This document shows positions 24,186-33,213 of a stretch of DNA of 64,000 nt, piece after piece; within the stretch, counting starts at the first letter, position 1, and each line of letters opens with the position of its first letter. This stretch comes from Streptomyces sp. NRRL F-5126. GTDB taxonomy: Bacteria; Actinomycetota; Actinomycetes; Streptomycetales; Streptomycetaceae. The stretch spans positions 59,167 through 123,166 of the forward strand of contig NZ_JOFZ01000014.1 in the NCBI RefSeq assembly GCF_000721265.1, given 5' to 3'. The notes under the pieces were generated by a model. That model was not told the DNA's origin and did no database searches. It saw only the letters and a program-made list of their open reading frames with translations. The position numbers were made by a program, and so were the translations under genes.

Positions 24186-24647
24186 GGGACCGGGCTCCCT
24201 TCTCCGCGCGCCGCTCGGTGCTCGGCGCGTACGGCCTGATCGTGCCACGCGCCTCGTCCGTCGGCCGCGCGGCGCCGCCGACGCGTCCGAGGGCGGCACG
24301 CCGGCCTCACACCGATCGCTCCGGCCGCCGGTCGGCGGCCCGCCCGTGGTGGTGATTGAGCAGCTCACCATTGCAATCCTCGACCGTCCACCGTGTTCGT
24401 GAACTGCGCGCCTCCTCCCGCTGCTTCGCCAGCGCGGCGCACAACTCGGGAGGATCGTTGCGTGACGCGGTCGACCTGGCGGACCAGCGCCGGCCCGCTT
24501 CTGCCCCGAGACCGAGGCGCGCGGAACGGTTGACACGGCACATGAGACCCCGCCGGACCGTCGGCCCACGGCCCTGTGGTGGGGTCCCGCTCCCACGACT
24601 CCGTGAGCGGGACGCCAGGGGACACGGTCGGCCGCTGTACAGGCAAA
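24186..24647. other. Intergenic region without a convincing gene
   Basis: These 462 bp lie between two acetyltransferase genes on the minus strand. Frames open on both strands show no family features or ribosome sites. The only clear structure is the hairpin at 24584-24613, probably the terminator of the upstream GNAT gene. No RNA gene is recognisable. Confidence 0.5.
24584..24613 (-). terminator. Hairpin downstream of the second GNAT gene
   Basis: Perfect 9-bp arms GTCCCGCTC (24584-24592) and GAGCGGGAC (24605-24613), 35 bp after the stop of the gene ending at 24648. Confidence 0.6.
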
Positions 24648-25208
24648 CTAGGCGCTCTGGTGAAGGGCGCGCCACTCACGGTCGAGGATGGCGTGTACGA
24701 CGGAGTCACGCCAGACGCCGTTTTTTTGGATGTGCTCGCGGATGATGCCTTCCTCCGTCATCCCTGCGGTACTCATGGTCCTGGCGGATGCCTCGTTGAG
24801 CGGGGATCGGGCTCCCCATACGCGGTGCAGTCCGATCTCCTCGAAGCCCAGTCCCAGCAGCAGGTCGACCATCTCCTGCCCGTATCCGGCACCCCAGGTG
24901 TCGGGACGTAGTGCGAAGCCGAAGGTGGCCGCGCCCGGCTGGTGGGGGTCTGTGGCGAGTCGGCCGAAGCCGATGACCTCGCCGCTTTCACGCTTCTCGA
25001 CCGCGACAGCGTACTCGCTGCGTGGACTGGCCGTGGCCGACGTGATGGAGCGACTCACAATCCTGCCGACGTCGTCGTGCGACCGCGGCTCGAAGCTGAG
25101 ATGCGCGGTCGCCTCCGGACTCCCGTAGATCGCGTAGACCGCGTCTACGTCCCCAACGGTGAGTTCCCGCAGACGAAGACGCGGACCTGAACGATCAACG
25201 GGGCTCAT
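24648..25208 (-). CDS. GNAT family N-acetyltransferase
   Basis: A 186-residue RimJ/RimL-like acetyltransferase with LRLRELTVGDVDAVYAIYGSPEA, the central FGFALRPDTWGAGYGQEMV (acetyl-CoA loop GAGYG) and LNEASARTMSTAGMTEEGI. It ends 462 bp before the other GNAT gene; the two are different in sequence, not a recent duplication. The end of the lanthipeptide regulator gene lies 12 bp upstream on the same strand, so the two could share a transcript. Confidence 0.88.
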   Translation of the reverse strand: MSPVDRSGPRLRLRELTVGDVDAVYAIYGSPEATAHLSFEPRSHDDVGRIVSRSITSATASPRSEYAVAVEKRESGEVIGFGRLATDPHQPGAATFGFALRPDTWGAGYGQEMVDLLLGLGFEEIGLHRVWGARSPLNEASARTMSTAGMTEEGIIREHIQKNGVWRDSVVHAILDREWRALHQSA

Positions 25209-25220
25209 GCCCGAACCCTA

Positions 25221-26555
25221 TTACCCTCGGGTCGTTGCGGGGAGCGCGAGCCTACGGGGCGGGAACGAGGCAATCTCGTCCCGCAGTTGGCCGGCTACTC
25301 GGGCAGTCCGTGTGGGGCCCGTCGTCAGCGCGGCACGCACCCGCTGGGCCGACACGATGATCCCGATGTTGCGGTACCCAGGCGCCAGGTCCAGGACGGG
25401 ACGGATCGCTTCGGCTGCTCCGTCGATGTCACCGGTGTGAAGGTGGACGAGGGCCTGGTTGCACTGGGCGCCGGCCAGGTCACCGAACGCCCAGTCTTCG
25501 CTGTCGCGGTCAGCGAAGCCGTCTACGGCTTGTGCCGCCTGAGCCGCCAGGTCGACGCTGCCCTGCCCCAGTAGGGCAGCGGCCTCGACGTGGTAGTACT
25601 CCTGCTTGCGCTGCGAGTAGGTGAACAGACCGCCGAGTTGGTCGAGGTCGTCGGCGACGACGCTCTGACGCAGATCGGTGGCGGCCTGCCCGGCGGCCTG
25701 CGCTGTCACGTTGTCTCCCAGCACCGCGGCCGCGCGAGCCTGGAGGCCGAGAAGCCACAGGCCAACCGTGCCGTGCAGGTTCTGTGCGCTCTCCGCTCCC
25801 TTCTCGGCGTAGAAGAGTGCATCGCTTGGCCGGTCGGCCCAGTACTCGATCAGAGACTGGAGGCCGTTCACAGAGGCGATCAGCGGCTGGTGCTCCGCGT
25901 CCTTCGCGAAGGCGAGAGCGAGCATGCTCATCGTCCGGGCCGCGTCCCGGTCCTCCATGTCGTTGAGCCCCTTGGCGACCAGGAACGACAGCACACCCGC
26001 CAGGAAGTTCAGGTCCTTGAGCTGAGACGGTCGGTGTCGCCGTGTCTCCAGAACCGCGATGATCTGGTCCTGGGCGTCCAAGAGGTCGTCCCAGATCACC
26101 GACAGCGGCACCCGTGGGTAGTCGCGGACGAGTCGTGCGACCTGGTCGTGAAGCAGGGGGAGAGTGTCTTCTCCTGCCCTTTCGCTGTCCGCCTTGAGGA
26201 TGTAGCTCCTCGCACGCCGTACGGCCATGGCACCGCTCCTTCTCATCTCGCCCAGGTCCATGCCGGGATCGGCATGGGGTGCTTCGGGTGACGTGCCGGC
26301 GAGGCGGACGGTGGGCGGAGGCCTCTCGGTGTCGTCCGCCCACAGGTCGTCTATGTCGTAGCCGAGCATGCTGGTGATGACCGGCCGGAAGGCCCGTTGG
26401 GGCTTACGTCCCGTATAGATCCAGCCCTCGACCGTCTTGATGGCGGGGTCCGCGTCCCGGCTGCCCAGCCTTCTGGCTTCGGCCCGGTACACCTCCTGGA
26501 ACCGTGCGGGATCGAGGAGACCTCGCCGTGCAAGCTCGCTACGGAAGAACAACAT
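25221..26555 (-). CDS. TPR-type transcriptional regulator at the lanthipeptide cluster
   Basis: A 444-residue protein from the ATG at 26555 (GGAGG four bases upstream); a start at 26585-26588 would add about 10 residues. The N-terminus is HTH-like (FQEVYRAEARRLGSRDADPAIKTVEGWIYTGRKPQ with WADDTERPP after it). The rest is a long alpha-helical, TPR-like domain (LGDNVTAQAAGQAATDLRQS, FGDLAGAQCNQALVHLHTGD). Regulators of this length occur beside FxLD-type lanthipeptide genes. It is divergent from the anti-sigma-like gene and is the best candidate for cluster control. Confidence 0.75.
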   Translation of the reverse strand: MLFFRSELARRGLLDPARFQEVYRAEARRLGSRDADPAIKTVEGWIYTGRKPQRAFRPVITSMLGYDIDDLWADDTERPPPTVRLAGTSPEAPHADPGMDLGEMRRSGAMAVRRARSYILKADSERAGEDTLPLLHDQVARLVRDYPRVPLSVIWDDLLDAQDQIIAVLETRRHRPSQLKDLNFLAGVLSFLVAKGLNDMEDRDAARTMSMLALAFAKDAEHQPLIASVNGLQSLIEYWADRPSDALFYAEKGAESAQNLHGTVGLWLLGLQARAAAVLGDNVTAQAAGQAATDLRQSVVADDLDQLGGLFTYSQRKQEYYHVEAAALLGQGSVDLAAQAAQAVDGFADRDSEDWAFGDLAGAQCNQALVHLHTGDIDGAAEAIRPVLDLAPGYRNIGIIVSAQRVRAALTTGPTRTARVAGQLRDEIASFPPRRLALPATTRG

Positions 26556-26817
26556 GTCGCCTCCGACGACGTCCGCCTGACGCATCAATGCTCCGACACT
26601 AGGTCGTTACACATCTCAACCTGGCCGTTATGAGGGCTACTTAGCTTTCCGAGGCCATTCAGAGGGCATTGCGAGGATGCGTCATCAGATTGGGCGGTGA
26701 CTCCGTCCACCTCCGGGGCCGCCTTGGGGGTAGATCCGTCCGTCGCCGGTTGCCACGCTCATAGCTCCCTCGCTGAGCGTGTCCGAGCAACTACAACCAC
26801 GGGCAGGAGCAACTCCC

Positions 26818-27336
26818 ATGCACTCCTCTATCGGCGGAGCCCGCGTCATCAACGCGGCCTGTCACACGAGTGATGGTCAGTCGTCGGCATCGGCCTCCTC
26901 TGTAGGTCGCTCGGCGTTACCTTCCCCGATCGCGGTGAGCGTCGAACGAGATGCCAAACAGGTTCGTACTGTGCGCGATATCAGCGGGGCATGGCTCCGA
27001 ACGGTCTGCGGCATGCAGGAATCGCGGGTCCATGACACGCTCGTCGTGCTGACTGAGTTCCTGTCGAACGCCGTGCGGCACGGGGCGGGTCCATCGATCC
27101 ATTACCGAAGCTACTGCCCGCGCGCTGGGTGGGTGCAGCTCGAAGTGTGCGATGGAAGCCCCAGTCTCGTTCCTGAGCCGGTTCAAGCCGATGTGCTGGA
27201 CGAGTCGGGTCGTGGACTCGCCCTTGTGGACGCGCTCGTGACGGATCTGAACGGCCTATGGGAGTTCAGCGAAGACGGCACAACCGCCCGCTGCTCCCTG
27301 CCCCTGGCTGACGGACATGCGCGGGTGGGCTTGTGA
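26818..27336 (+). CDS. ATP-binding anti-sigma-like (HATPase) protein
   Basis: A 172-residue GHKL-type ATPase of the RsbW-like group: LVVLTEFLSNAVRHGAG holds the N-box and DESGRGLALVDALVTD the G1 box. In Streptomyces such proteins bind sigma or anti-sigma-antagonist partners. The ATG at 26818 has GCAGGAGC upstream. It leads the plus-strand lanthipeptide gene series and its stop overlaps a GTG of a small frame. Confidence 0.82.
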   Translation: MHSSIGGARVINAACHTSDGQSSASASSVGRSALPSPIAVSVERDAKQVRTVRDISGAWLRTVCGMQESRVHDTLVVLTEFLSNAVRHGAGPSIHYRSYCPRAGWVQLEVCDGSPSLVPEPVQADVLDESGRGLALVDALVTDLNGLWEFSEDGTTARCSLPLADGHARVGL

Positions 27337-27641
27337 ACGGCTTCGCACGCACCGCTGAGGCGATGATGGAACACCTCATCGCCTCGACTGACGCTGCTGA
27401 GAGCCCAGCCGAGGACATGGCAGACCTTGCGGAGATCATCCGCACGCTCATCGCCGTCGATGCCGAGTCACCACCCGCGTTCGTCTCGGCGGTGGCGTCC
27501 TCGACGTCGGGATCACCAGCTCCGGCGGTCCTGGGCGAAAGGCCGGACCGCCGAGCGGCACCCCAGAGCTTCCCGGCTCGACCATCAGACCGGGATGGCC
27601 GGATGTGTGGTCGCCCCTCAGGTTGTCGGCAGTCTGCGTAG
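27333..27641 (+). CDS. Possible small protein overlapping the HATPase gene
   Basis: A 102-residue frame starts with GTG at 27333, overlapping the preceding stop (GTGA). The first 50 residues look like a plausible acidic helix (DAAESPAEDMADLAEIIRTL); the rest is Arg/Ser/Pro-rich and has no features. Overlapping-stop coupling is in its favour, the weak C-terminus is against. No family recognised. Confidence 0.35.
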   Translation: MNGFARTAEAMMEHLIASTDAAESPAEDMADLAEIIRTLIAVDAESPPAFVSAVASSTSGSPAPAVLGERPDRRAAPQSFPARPSDRDGRMCGRPSGCRQSA

Positions 27642-27738
27642 CAGGTTCATTACTCTCTGCAATGCCGCGTAGGTTCGCCCGCGCAAGTCTCCTTGCCGAA
27701 GCACAGAGCAACAGGAACACCGCTGAAGGAGTAGTTCT

Positions 27739-28974
27739 ATGCACGGAACTCCGGTCGACACGGACCGCGTGGCACAGCTGCGCGCCGAGCTGGTCGCGCG
27801 GGTCACCGCACAGTTCGAGAGGTTGGGGTGGGTGCTGGCGCCTGAGGTGGAGCAGGCGCTGCTGACCGTGGACCGGCACGTGTTCACCGGTGCCGCTTCG
27901 CTGGAAGAGGCATACGGCGACAATGCGGTGATCACCAAGCGGGACGAGCGGGGCGTATCGCTGAGTTCGGTCTCGGCGGCGTGGCTGCAAGCGGCGATGC
28001 TCGGCCAGCTCCGGATCCGACCGGGTGATCGCGTGTTGGAGATCGGCAGCGGCGGTTACAACGCGGCGCTCATCGCGGAGCTGGCCGGCCTCGACGGCCA
28101 GGTCACGACGGTCGACATCGACCGTGAGGTGACCGACCGGGCACGCCAGTGCCTCGCGGAGGCGGGATACGACCAGGTTGAGGTGATCTGTCAGGACGCT
28201 GAGTTCCCCGTCCCGGGGGACCGGACCTTCGACAAGATCCTGATCACGGTCGGGGCCTGGGACATCCCACCGGCCTGGACGTCCCAGCTCGCCGAAGGCG
28301 GACGGCTGGTCGTACCGCTGCGCACGATGGGCACCACCCGATCGTGGGTGCTGGAGCGCCGAGGCGACGCACTCGAAAGCCACGGCCAGTTCACGTGCGG
28401 GTTCGTACCGATGCAGGGGGCCGGAACCAGCCGGGGGACCGGTGTCGCGCTACTGCCCGGCGACAAGGTCGGTCTGTGGCTGGACGAAGGCCAGCGCGTG
28501 GACACGTCGGCCCTGGACGGTGTCCTGTCGGCGCCGCGTGCGGCCGTGTGGTCGGAAGTGACGATCCCTGAGGGAACTTCCTACAGCGACCAGGACCTGT
28601 GGCTGGCCCAGCTCCCGGGCTTCTGCCTGATCACCGCGGACCAGGAGGCGATGGACAGCGGCATCGTGGACCTGCCCTGGCGCTACGGGACGCCCGCTGT
28701 CACCGACGGCCCGACGCTGGCCTACCGGGCCACACCCCGCCCCGTCGACGGCGACCCGGGCCACGTCGAATTCGGCGTATACGGGCACGGACCACAGGCC
28801 GAGCAAGCAGCCACTCTTCTCGCCGAGCAGATCCGGGCCTGGGACCGGGCCGGGCGCCCGGACCCACACCTGAGCGTCTTCCCGTCCGGCACTCCCGACA
28901 CTGCTGTGCCGGACGGGCTGACTGTGGACAAGCGGCACAGCCGCGTCGTGATCTCCTGGCCGACCGCCAGGTAG
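27739..28974 (+). CDS. FxLD-system lanthipeptide Asp methyltransferase (PIMT-like)
   Basis: A 411-residue SAM-dependent O-methyltransferase with a protein-L-isoaspartate methyltransferase core: VLEIGSGGYNAALIAEL (SAM motif I, from residue 99), VTTVDIDREVTDRAR, FDKILITVGAWDIPPAW and LVVPLRTMG. A C-terminal extension of about 180 residues marks the lanthipeptide-associated form. In related systems the enzyme methylates an Asp of the lanthionine-bearing core, leading to a succinimide or isoaspartate. The likely target is Asp35 (in GDG) of the precursor encoded just downstream. The ATG at 27739 has GAAGGAG upstream. Confidence 0.85.
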   Translation: MHGTPVDTDRVAQLRAELVARVTAQFERLGWVLAPEVEQALLTVDRHVFTGAASLEEAYGDNAVITKRDERGVSLSSVSAAWLQAAMLGQLRIRPGDRVLEIGSGGYNAALIAELAGLDGQVTTVDIDREVTDRARQCLAEAGYDQVEVICQDAEFPVPGDRTFDKILITVGAWDIPPAWTSQLAEGGRLVVPLRTMGTTRSWVLERRGDALESHGQFTCGFVPMQGAGTSRGTGVALLPGDKVGLWLDEGQRVDTSALDGVLSAPRAAVWSEVTIPEGTSYSDQDLWLAQLPGFCLITADQEAMDSGIVDLPWRYGTPAVTDGPTLAYRATPRPVDGDPGHVEFGVYGHGPQAEQAATLLAEQIRAWDRAGRPDPHLSVFPSGTPDTAVPDGLTVDKRHSRVVISWPTAR

Positions 28975-28999
28975 CCCCACCCACCGAAAGGATCCTGTC

Positions 29000-29146
29000 A
29001 TGAACGACACCACCAGGGACGATGACGAGTTCGTCCTGAACGTCAGGCTCGTGGACGCCGGCCCGGTCGCTTCGGTCGTCTCCTCGGAGGACTGCACCGG
29101 TGACGGCTGCGGTCCCACCCCGTGCGGGCCTGGCGCCGACCTCTGA
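29000..29146 (+). CDS. FxLD-type lanthipeptide precursor (48 aa, variant FVLN motif)
   Basis: The ATG at 29000 has GAAAGGATCC upstream, and the 48 residues fit an FxLD precursor. Leader: acidic N-terminus and FVLNVRLVD (residues 11-19), where the family motif FxLD reads FxLN. Core: Ser25, Ser28, Ser29, Thr33 and Thr40 with Cys32, Cys37 and Cys42 spaced by five. The Asp35-Gly36 pair is the likely methyltransferase target. Up to three (methyl)lanthionines are possible; ring pattern is not predictable here. It lies between the methyltransferase gene and lanB and is followed by a strong hairpin. Confidence 0.85.
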   Translation: MNDTTRDDDEFVLNVRLVDAGPVASVVSSEDCTGDGCGPTPCGPGADL

Positions 29147-29152
29147 TGCACA

Positions 29153-29195
29153 GGTTGGTCCCGGCCCCGGCACAGGACCGGGGTCGGGACCAACC
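29153..29195 (+). terminator. Strong hairpin (attenuator) between precursor and lanB
   Basis: Two 18-base arms (29153-29170 and 29178-29195) pair at all positions apart from one G-U. The hairpin begins seven bases after the precursor stop and is likely to favour precursor mRNA over the enzyme genes downstream. Confidence 0.8.
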
Positions 29196-29228
29196 CCTTC
29201 CACCACCTGCCGAAGGAAGGGCCACCTC

Positions 29229-32102
29229 GTGAACCAACCGGAGTTCCGCGCGGAGTTTCGTGCGATGGACGTGGCACTGATCCGAGCCGCCGCCTACCCC
29301 GACGGCCTGACCGTGCCCGCGTGGCCCGATCTGACGAGGGAGGACCTGCCCGGCTGGTTGACGTGGATCAGGCGGGTGTGGGAGTTGGACACGCTGGCCG
29401 AGGCGGTGCGCGCGGCGAGCCCTGACCTCGCCGCGCGCGTCACCGATCTGTGCCGGGACGCAAGCAAGTTCACGGCGCGCCAGGTGCGGCGCATCACCGT
29501 GTCACTGGCCCGCTACCTCCTACGGGCCACGAGCCGGCCGGTACCGTTCGGCCTGTTCGCCGGAGTCGCACCGGTCACCCTCACCGACCGTGCATCGGTC
29601 CGCTGGGGCGGCGCGCACTCCCCGCACCGCCGACCCGACGCCGTCTGGCTGGACGGCTTCATCACGACTCTGGAGGCCCGGCCCGACGTCCTGCGGACCC
29701 TGCCGGTGACCGCCAACAATCTCGGGTTCGCGCGCGGCGACGACTGGGTGATTCCCTGCCGGCACGTTACCGACACATCGGTGTCCGACGTGGTCATCCG
29801 GCGCACGGGCGCCGTGCGCGCCGCCCTCCACCACGCCCAGGTTCCGATCGTCCTCGGAGACCTGGCGGCGAAGCTGCGGGCCGAATACCCGGCCGCTCCC
29901 GCCGACGCGGTGGAGGGCATGCTGACCGAGCTGGTGCGCCGGCACGCGCTGATCAGCAGTCTGCGGCCGGCGATGACCGTCACCGATCCGCACCTCGCCC
30001 TGGCCGGCCAGGTGCCCGAAGCCGTCCCGGACCTGCGCGCAGCTCCCGCAGCGGTCGATCTGCGGCTGGACTGCGCGGTGAGCCTGCCCCCGGCGGTGCT
30101 GCGCGAAGCCGAGGCCGCCGCGTCGGCGCTGGTGCGCCTGGCCGCGCCCCGGCCCATCTGGGATGCCTACCACGGCGCCTTCCTCGACCGGTACGGTCCC
30201 GGCGCTGTGATCGGGGTGCGCGAGCTGGTGAATCCCGACACCGGCCTGGGCTTCCCCGCCGGATACCGCGGATCCTTGGCCCGCGTTCCGCAGCCGCTGC
30301 TGCCCCGCGACACCGCGCTCGCGGCTCTGGCCCAGAGGTCCGCGCTGGAGGGCTGCCGGGAGATCCTGCTCGACGACCGGACTTTGGCCGAGCTGACGAG
30401 CACCGCCACGGCCCGGACAGCGCCGCCGCACACCGAACTGCGATTCAGCGTGCAGGCCGCCACCGTGTCCGATCTGGACCGCGGCGCGTTCACGCTGACC
30501 GTCACGGGCGCGGCCAGGCACGCCGGCACGTCGATGGGGCGGTTCCTGTACTTACTGGAGCCCGGCGAACGCGCGCGGTTCACCCGCGCGTTCGCGACGC
30601 TGCCGACGGCCGCACCCGGTGCACTCACCGTCCAGATCTCCAGCCCGCCGTTGAACGCCAAGATCGGCAATGTCGCCCGGACTCCCGTGCTCGCGCCGCT
30701 ACTGCCGCTGGGCGAGCACCGGCGCGAGGACGAGAGCCACCTGCGCCTGGACGATCTGGCGGTCACCGCCGATGCCCACCGTTTCTACCTGCTGTCCCGA
30801 TCCCGGGGCTTCCCCGTCGAACCAGTCATGTTCAACGCGGTCGGGCTGCGGCACCACACCCATCCGCTGGCCCGGTTCCTGTGTGAGATCACCACGGCCC
30901 GCGCCGCGCCGTGCACTCCGTTCTTCTGGGGTCATCTCCTCACCCGGCAGGTTCCGTTCCTGCCCCGCCTGCGCTACGGCCGTACCATCCTCGCCCCCGC
31001 CCACTGGAACCTGAACCAGGGCGACCTGCCCGGACCCCTCGCACCCTGGCCGACCTGGGTCCGCGCGCTGGAAAGCCTCCGAGACTCCCGTCACATCCCG
31101 GCTCTCGTCCAGCTCGGTGATGACGATGTCCGCATCCGCCTGGACCTCACCGAGTCCGCCCACCGGGCACTGCTGCGCGACCACCTGGACCGGCGCGGCC
31201 GCGCCACCGTGACCGAGACCGACGCCGAGCACGGCTGGATCGGCGGGCGCCCACACGACATTGCCCTGCCCCTCGCCTCCCGGTCACCGTCCCGGTCTCC
31301 AGCCCGGCCCCTGCCGACCCGCGGCTATCCGCCCCCGGAGGAGCACTCCCCAGGAGCCGGCGCGTGGCTGTACGCCAAGGTCTACGGGCACCCCGACAGC
31401 CACAGCGCACTGCTCACCGGCGCCCTTCCGGAACTGATGGCCCGATGGGAGCACGGCCCGCGCGACTGCTGGTGGTTCATCCGCCATCCCGAGCCAACCC
31501 CCCACCTGCGGCTGCGCATCCGCCTGCACCACCCCGACCGGTACGGGGACGCCGCCCGCACCTTCGGGACCTGGGCCACCGACCAGCGCCGCACCGGCCT
31601 GATCGGCGACACCACCCTCGACGTCTACCGCCCGGAGACCGGCCGGTTCGGCTCTGGCCGCGCACTGGAAGCTGCCGAGAGCGTCTTCGCCGCGGATTCG
31701 GCCGTCGTGGTCGCCCAACTCACCACCCGGCTGCACCGCCAGGCCCTCATCGCGGCGAGCTACCTCGACATCGCCACCGGCTTCCTCGGCACCGCCGGGA
31801 CAGCATGGCTGATCGAACACGCGGCCCACGGCGGCACACCGCCCCTGGACCGCGACGTGCTCCACCAAGCCCGCCGACCCCAGCCCGCTCTGACCGACAT
31901 CCTCGAACGGCGCCGCGCCGCGTTGCGCCGGTATCGAGCCCACCTGGACGACGACCGGCTCAGCCCGGCCCTGGACGACCTGCTGCATCTTCATCACGCC
32001 CGCATGACCGGCGCTGACCCCGACTCCGAACGGATGTGCCTGCGGATGGCCCGGTCTCTGGCCCAGCAGCAGCACGCGCGGACAGCAGGCGACCCACGAT
32101 GA
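29229..32102 (+). CDS. Full-length lantibiotic dehydratase (LanB)
   Basis: A 957-residue class I dehydratase that adds Glu from glutamyl-tRNA to Ser/Thr and then eliminates it. The N-terminal glutamylation domain shows FTARQVRRITVSLARYLLRA, SRPVPFGLFAGVA and RDTALAALAQRS. The C-terminal elimination domain (SpaB-C) shows GAWLYAKVYGHPDSHSALLT, CWWFIRHPEPTPHLRLRIRL and LGTAGTAWLIEHA. The GTG at 29229 has GAAGGAAGG upstream, in frame with a GTG at 29100 that has no such site. Its stop overlaps the lanC start (ATGA). Confidence 0.92.
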   Translation: MNQPEFRAEFRAMDVALIRAAAYPDGLTVPAWPDLTREDLPGWLTWIRRVWELDTLAEAVRAASPDLAARVTDLCRDASKFTARQVRRITVSLARYLLRATSRPVPFGLFAGVAPVTLTDRASVRWGGAHSPHRRPDAVWLDGFITTLEARPDVLRTLPVTANNLGFARGDDWVIPCRHVTDTSVSDVVIRRTGAVRAALHHAQVPIVLGDLAAKLRAEYPAAPADAVEGMLTELVRRHALISSLRPAMTVTDPHLALAGQVPEAVPDLRAAPAAVDLRLDCAVSLPPAVLREAEAAASALVRLAAPRPIWDAYHGAFLDRYGPGAVIGVRELVNPDTGLGFPAGYRGSLARVPQPLLPRDTALAALAQRSALEGCREILLDDRTLAELTSTATARTAPPHTELRFSVQAATVSDLDRGAFTLTVTGAARHAGTSMGRFLYLLEPGERARFTRAFATLPTAAPGALTVQISSPPLNAKIGNVARTPVLAPLLPLGEHRREDESHLRLDDLAVTADAHRFYLLSRSRGFPVEPVMFNAVGLRHHTHPLARFLCEITTARAAPCTPFFWGHLLTRQVPFLPRLRYGRTILAPAHWNLNQGDLPGPLAPWPTWVRALESLRDSRHIPALVQLGDDDVRIRLDLTESAHRALLRDHLDRRGRATVTETDAEHGWIGGRPHDIALPLASRSPSRSPARPLPTRGYPPPEEHSPGAGAWLYAKVYGHPDSHSALLTGALPELMARWEHGPRDCWWFIRHPEPTPHLRLRIRLHHPDRYGDAARTFGTWATDQRRTGLIGDTTLDVYRPETGRFGSGRALEAAESVFAADSAVVVAQLTTRLHRQALIAASYLDIATGFLGTAGTAWLIEHAAHGGTPPLDRDVLHQARRPQPALTDILERRRAALRRYRAHLDDDRLSPALDDLLHLHHARMTGADPDSERMCLRMARSLAQQQHARTAGDPR

Positions 32103-33199
32103 CCGCTGAAGACACTTCCGCACACGCCACGGCCCACACTCCGAACCGCCCCGCGCAGTCACTCAGCGGCGGGGCCGCCGGCATCGCCCTGCTGCACCTC
32201 GAACGCGCTGTCACAAGCACCGGCTCCTGGCCGCAGGCCCACGCATGGCTGGAACGGTCGGCCCGCGACGGTCTCAGCGTCGCGGACAACGCGAGCTTGT
32301 ACTACGGCGCCCCGGCGCTGGCCTTCGTCCTGCACAGCTGCGCGCGCAGGCCCGGACTGGCCGGCGCCCTGGCCACCGCCGACGCCGGAACCCAAACCGT
32401 CCTACGCCGCAAACTCGACGCCGCACACCGGCGCATCGACGCCGGCGCCCGGCCCCTGGCCGCCGAGTTCGACCTGATCAGCGGACTGACCGGACTGGGC
32501 GTCTGCGTACGCCGCCGCGGACGCCCGGACCTGCTACGACAGATCCTCACCTACCTCGTACGGCTCACCGAACCAATCCAAGGACTTCCCGGCTGGTGGA
32601 CGCACCACAGCGACCACGGGATGGCGCACGGCATCACCGGCCCCCTCGCCCTGTGCGCACTCGCGCTGCACGACGGAGTCGAAGTCGACGGCCAGACGGC
32701 GGCCATCCGACGCATCTGCGCGTGGCTGGACACCTGGGAACAGCGAGGCGCGAGCGGCGCATGGTGGCCGGCCACCGTCAGCGCCGCCGACGTCAACCGG
32801 GGCGACACGCACCAGGACGGCCCCCTCCGGCCGTCCTGGTGCTACGGAACCCCGGGAATCTCCTTCGCCCAGACACTCGCCGCCCGCGCCGTGGGCGATC
32901 GCGCCCACCAGCGCCGAGCCGAGCGCGCGCTCGCCAACTGCGTGAGCGACCCGGCGCAACTGGCTCGCCTCACCGACCGCAGCCTGTGCCACGGCACCGC
33001 CGGCCTGCTGACGGTCGCCCGCCGGATCTCCGCCGACGCCCTCACCCCCATGCCCCTAACTCCCGCACTGGGCGCGCATCAACGAGCCACTGCCGCGCCC
33101 GACGAACCCCCCGGGTTCCTCGTGGGAACCGCCGGCGCCGACCTGGCCGCCGCCATCACGACCCAGACCGCCTGGGACGCCTGCCTCCTGCTCAGCTGA
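32099..33199 (+). CDS. Lanthionine synthetase C (LanC)
   Basis: The zinc-dependent cyclase that joins Cys thiols to dehydrated residues. The 366-residue protein has SLSGGAAGIALLHLE, YYGAPALAFVLH, ISGLTGLGVCVRR and DHGMAHGITGPLALCALA. The zinc ligands are Cys248 in SWCYGTPGI, and Cys297 and His298 in SLCHGTAGL. It overlaps the lanB stop (ATGA), a sign of translational coupling. Confidence 0.92.
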   Translation: MTAEDTSAHATAHTPNRPAQSLSGGAAGIALLHLERAVTSTGSWPQAHAWLERSARDGLSVADNASLYYGAPALAFVLHSCARRPGLAGALATADAGTQTVLRRKLDAAHRRIDAGARPLAAEFDLISGLTGLGVCVRRRGRPDLLRQILTYLVRLTEPIQGLPGWWTHHSDHGMAHGITGPLALCALALHDGVEVDGQTAAIRRICAWLDTWEQRGASGAWWPATVSAADVNRGDTHQDGPLRPSWCYGTPGISFAQTLAARAVGDRAHQRRAERALANCVSDPAQLARLTDRSLCHGTAGLLTVARRISADALTPMPLTPALGAHQRATAAPDEPPGFLVGTAGADLAAAITTQTAWDACLLLS

Positions 33200-33213
33200 C
33201 CGGAAGAGGGGAT

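Noticed and set aside
24186..24647. Possible gene on the minus strand between the two acetyltransferase genes
   Set aside because: Frames there have neither ribosome site nor any recognisable motif, and they overlap a terminator-like hairpin.
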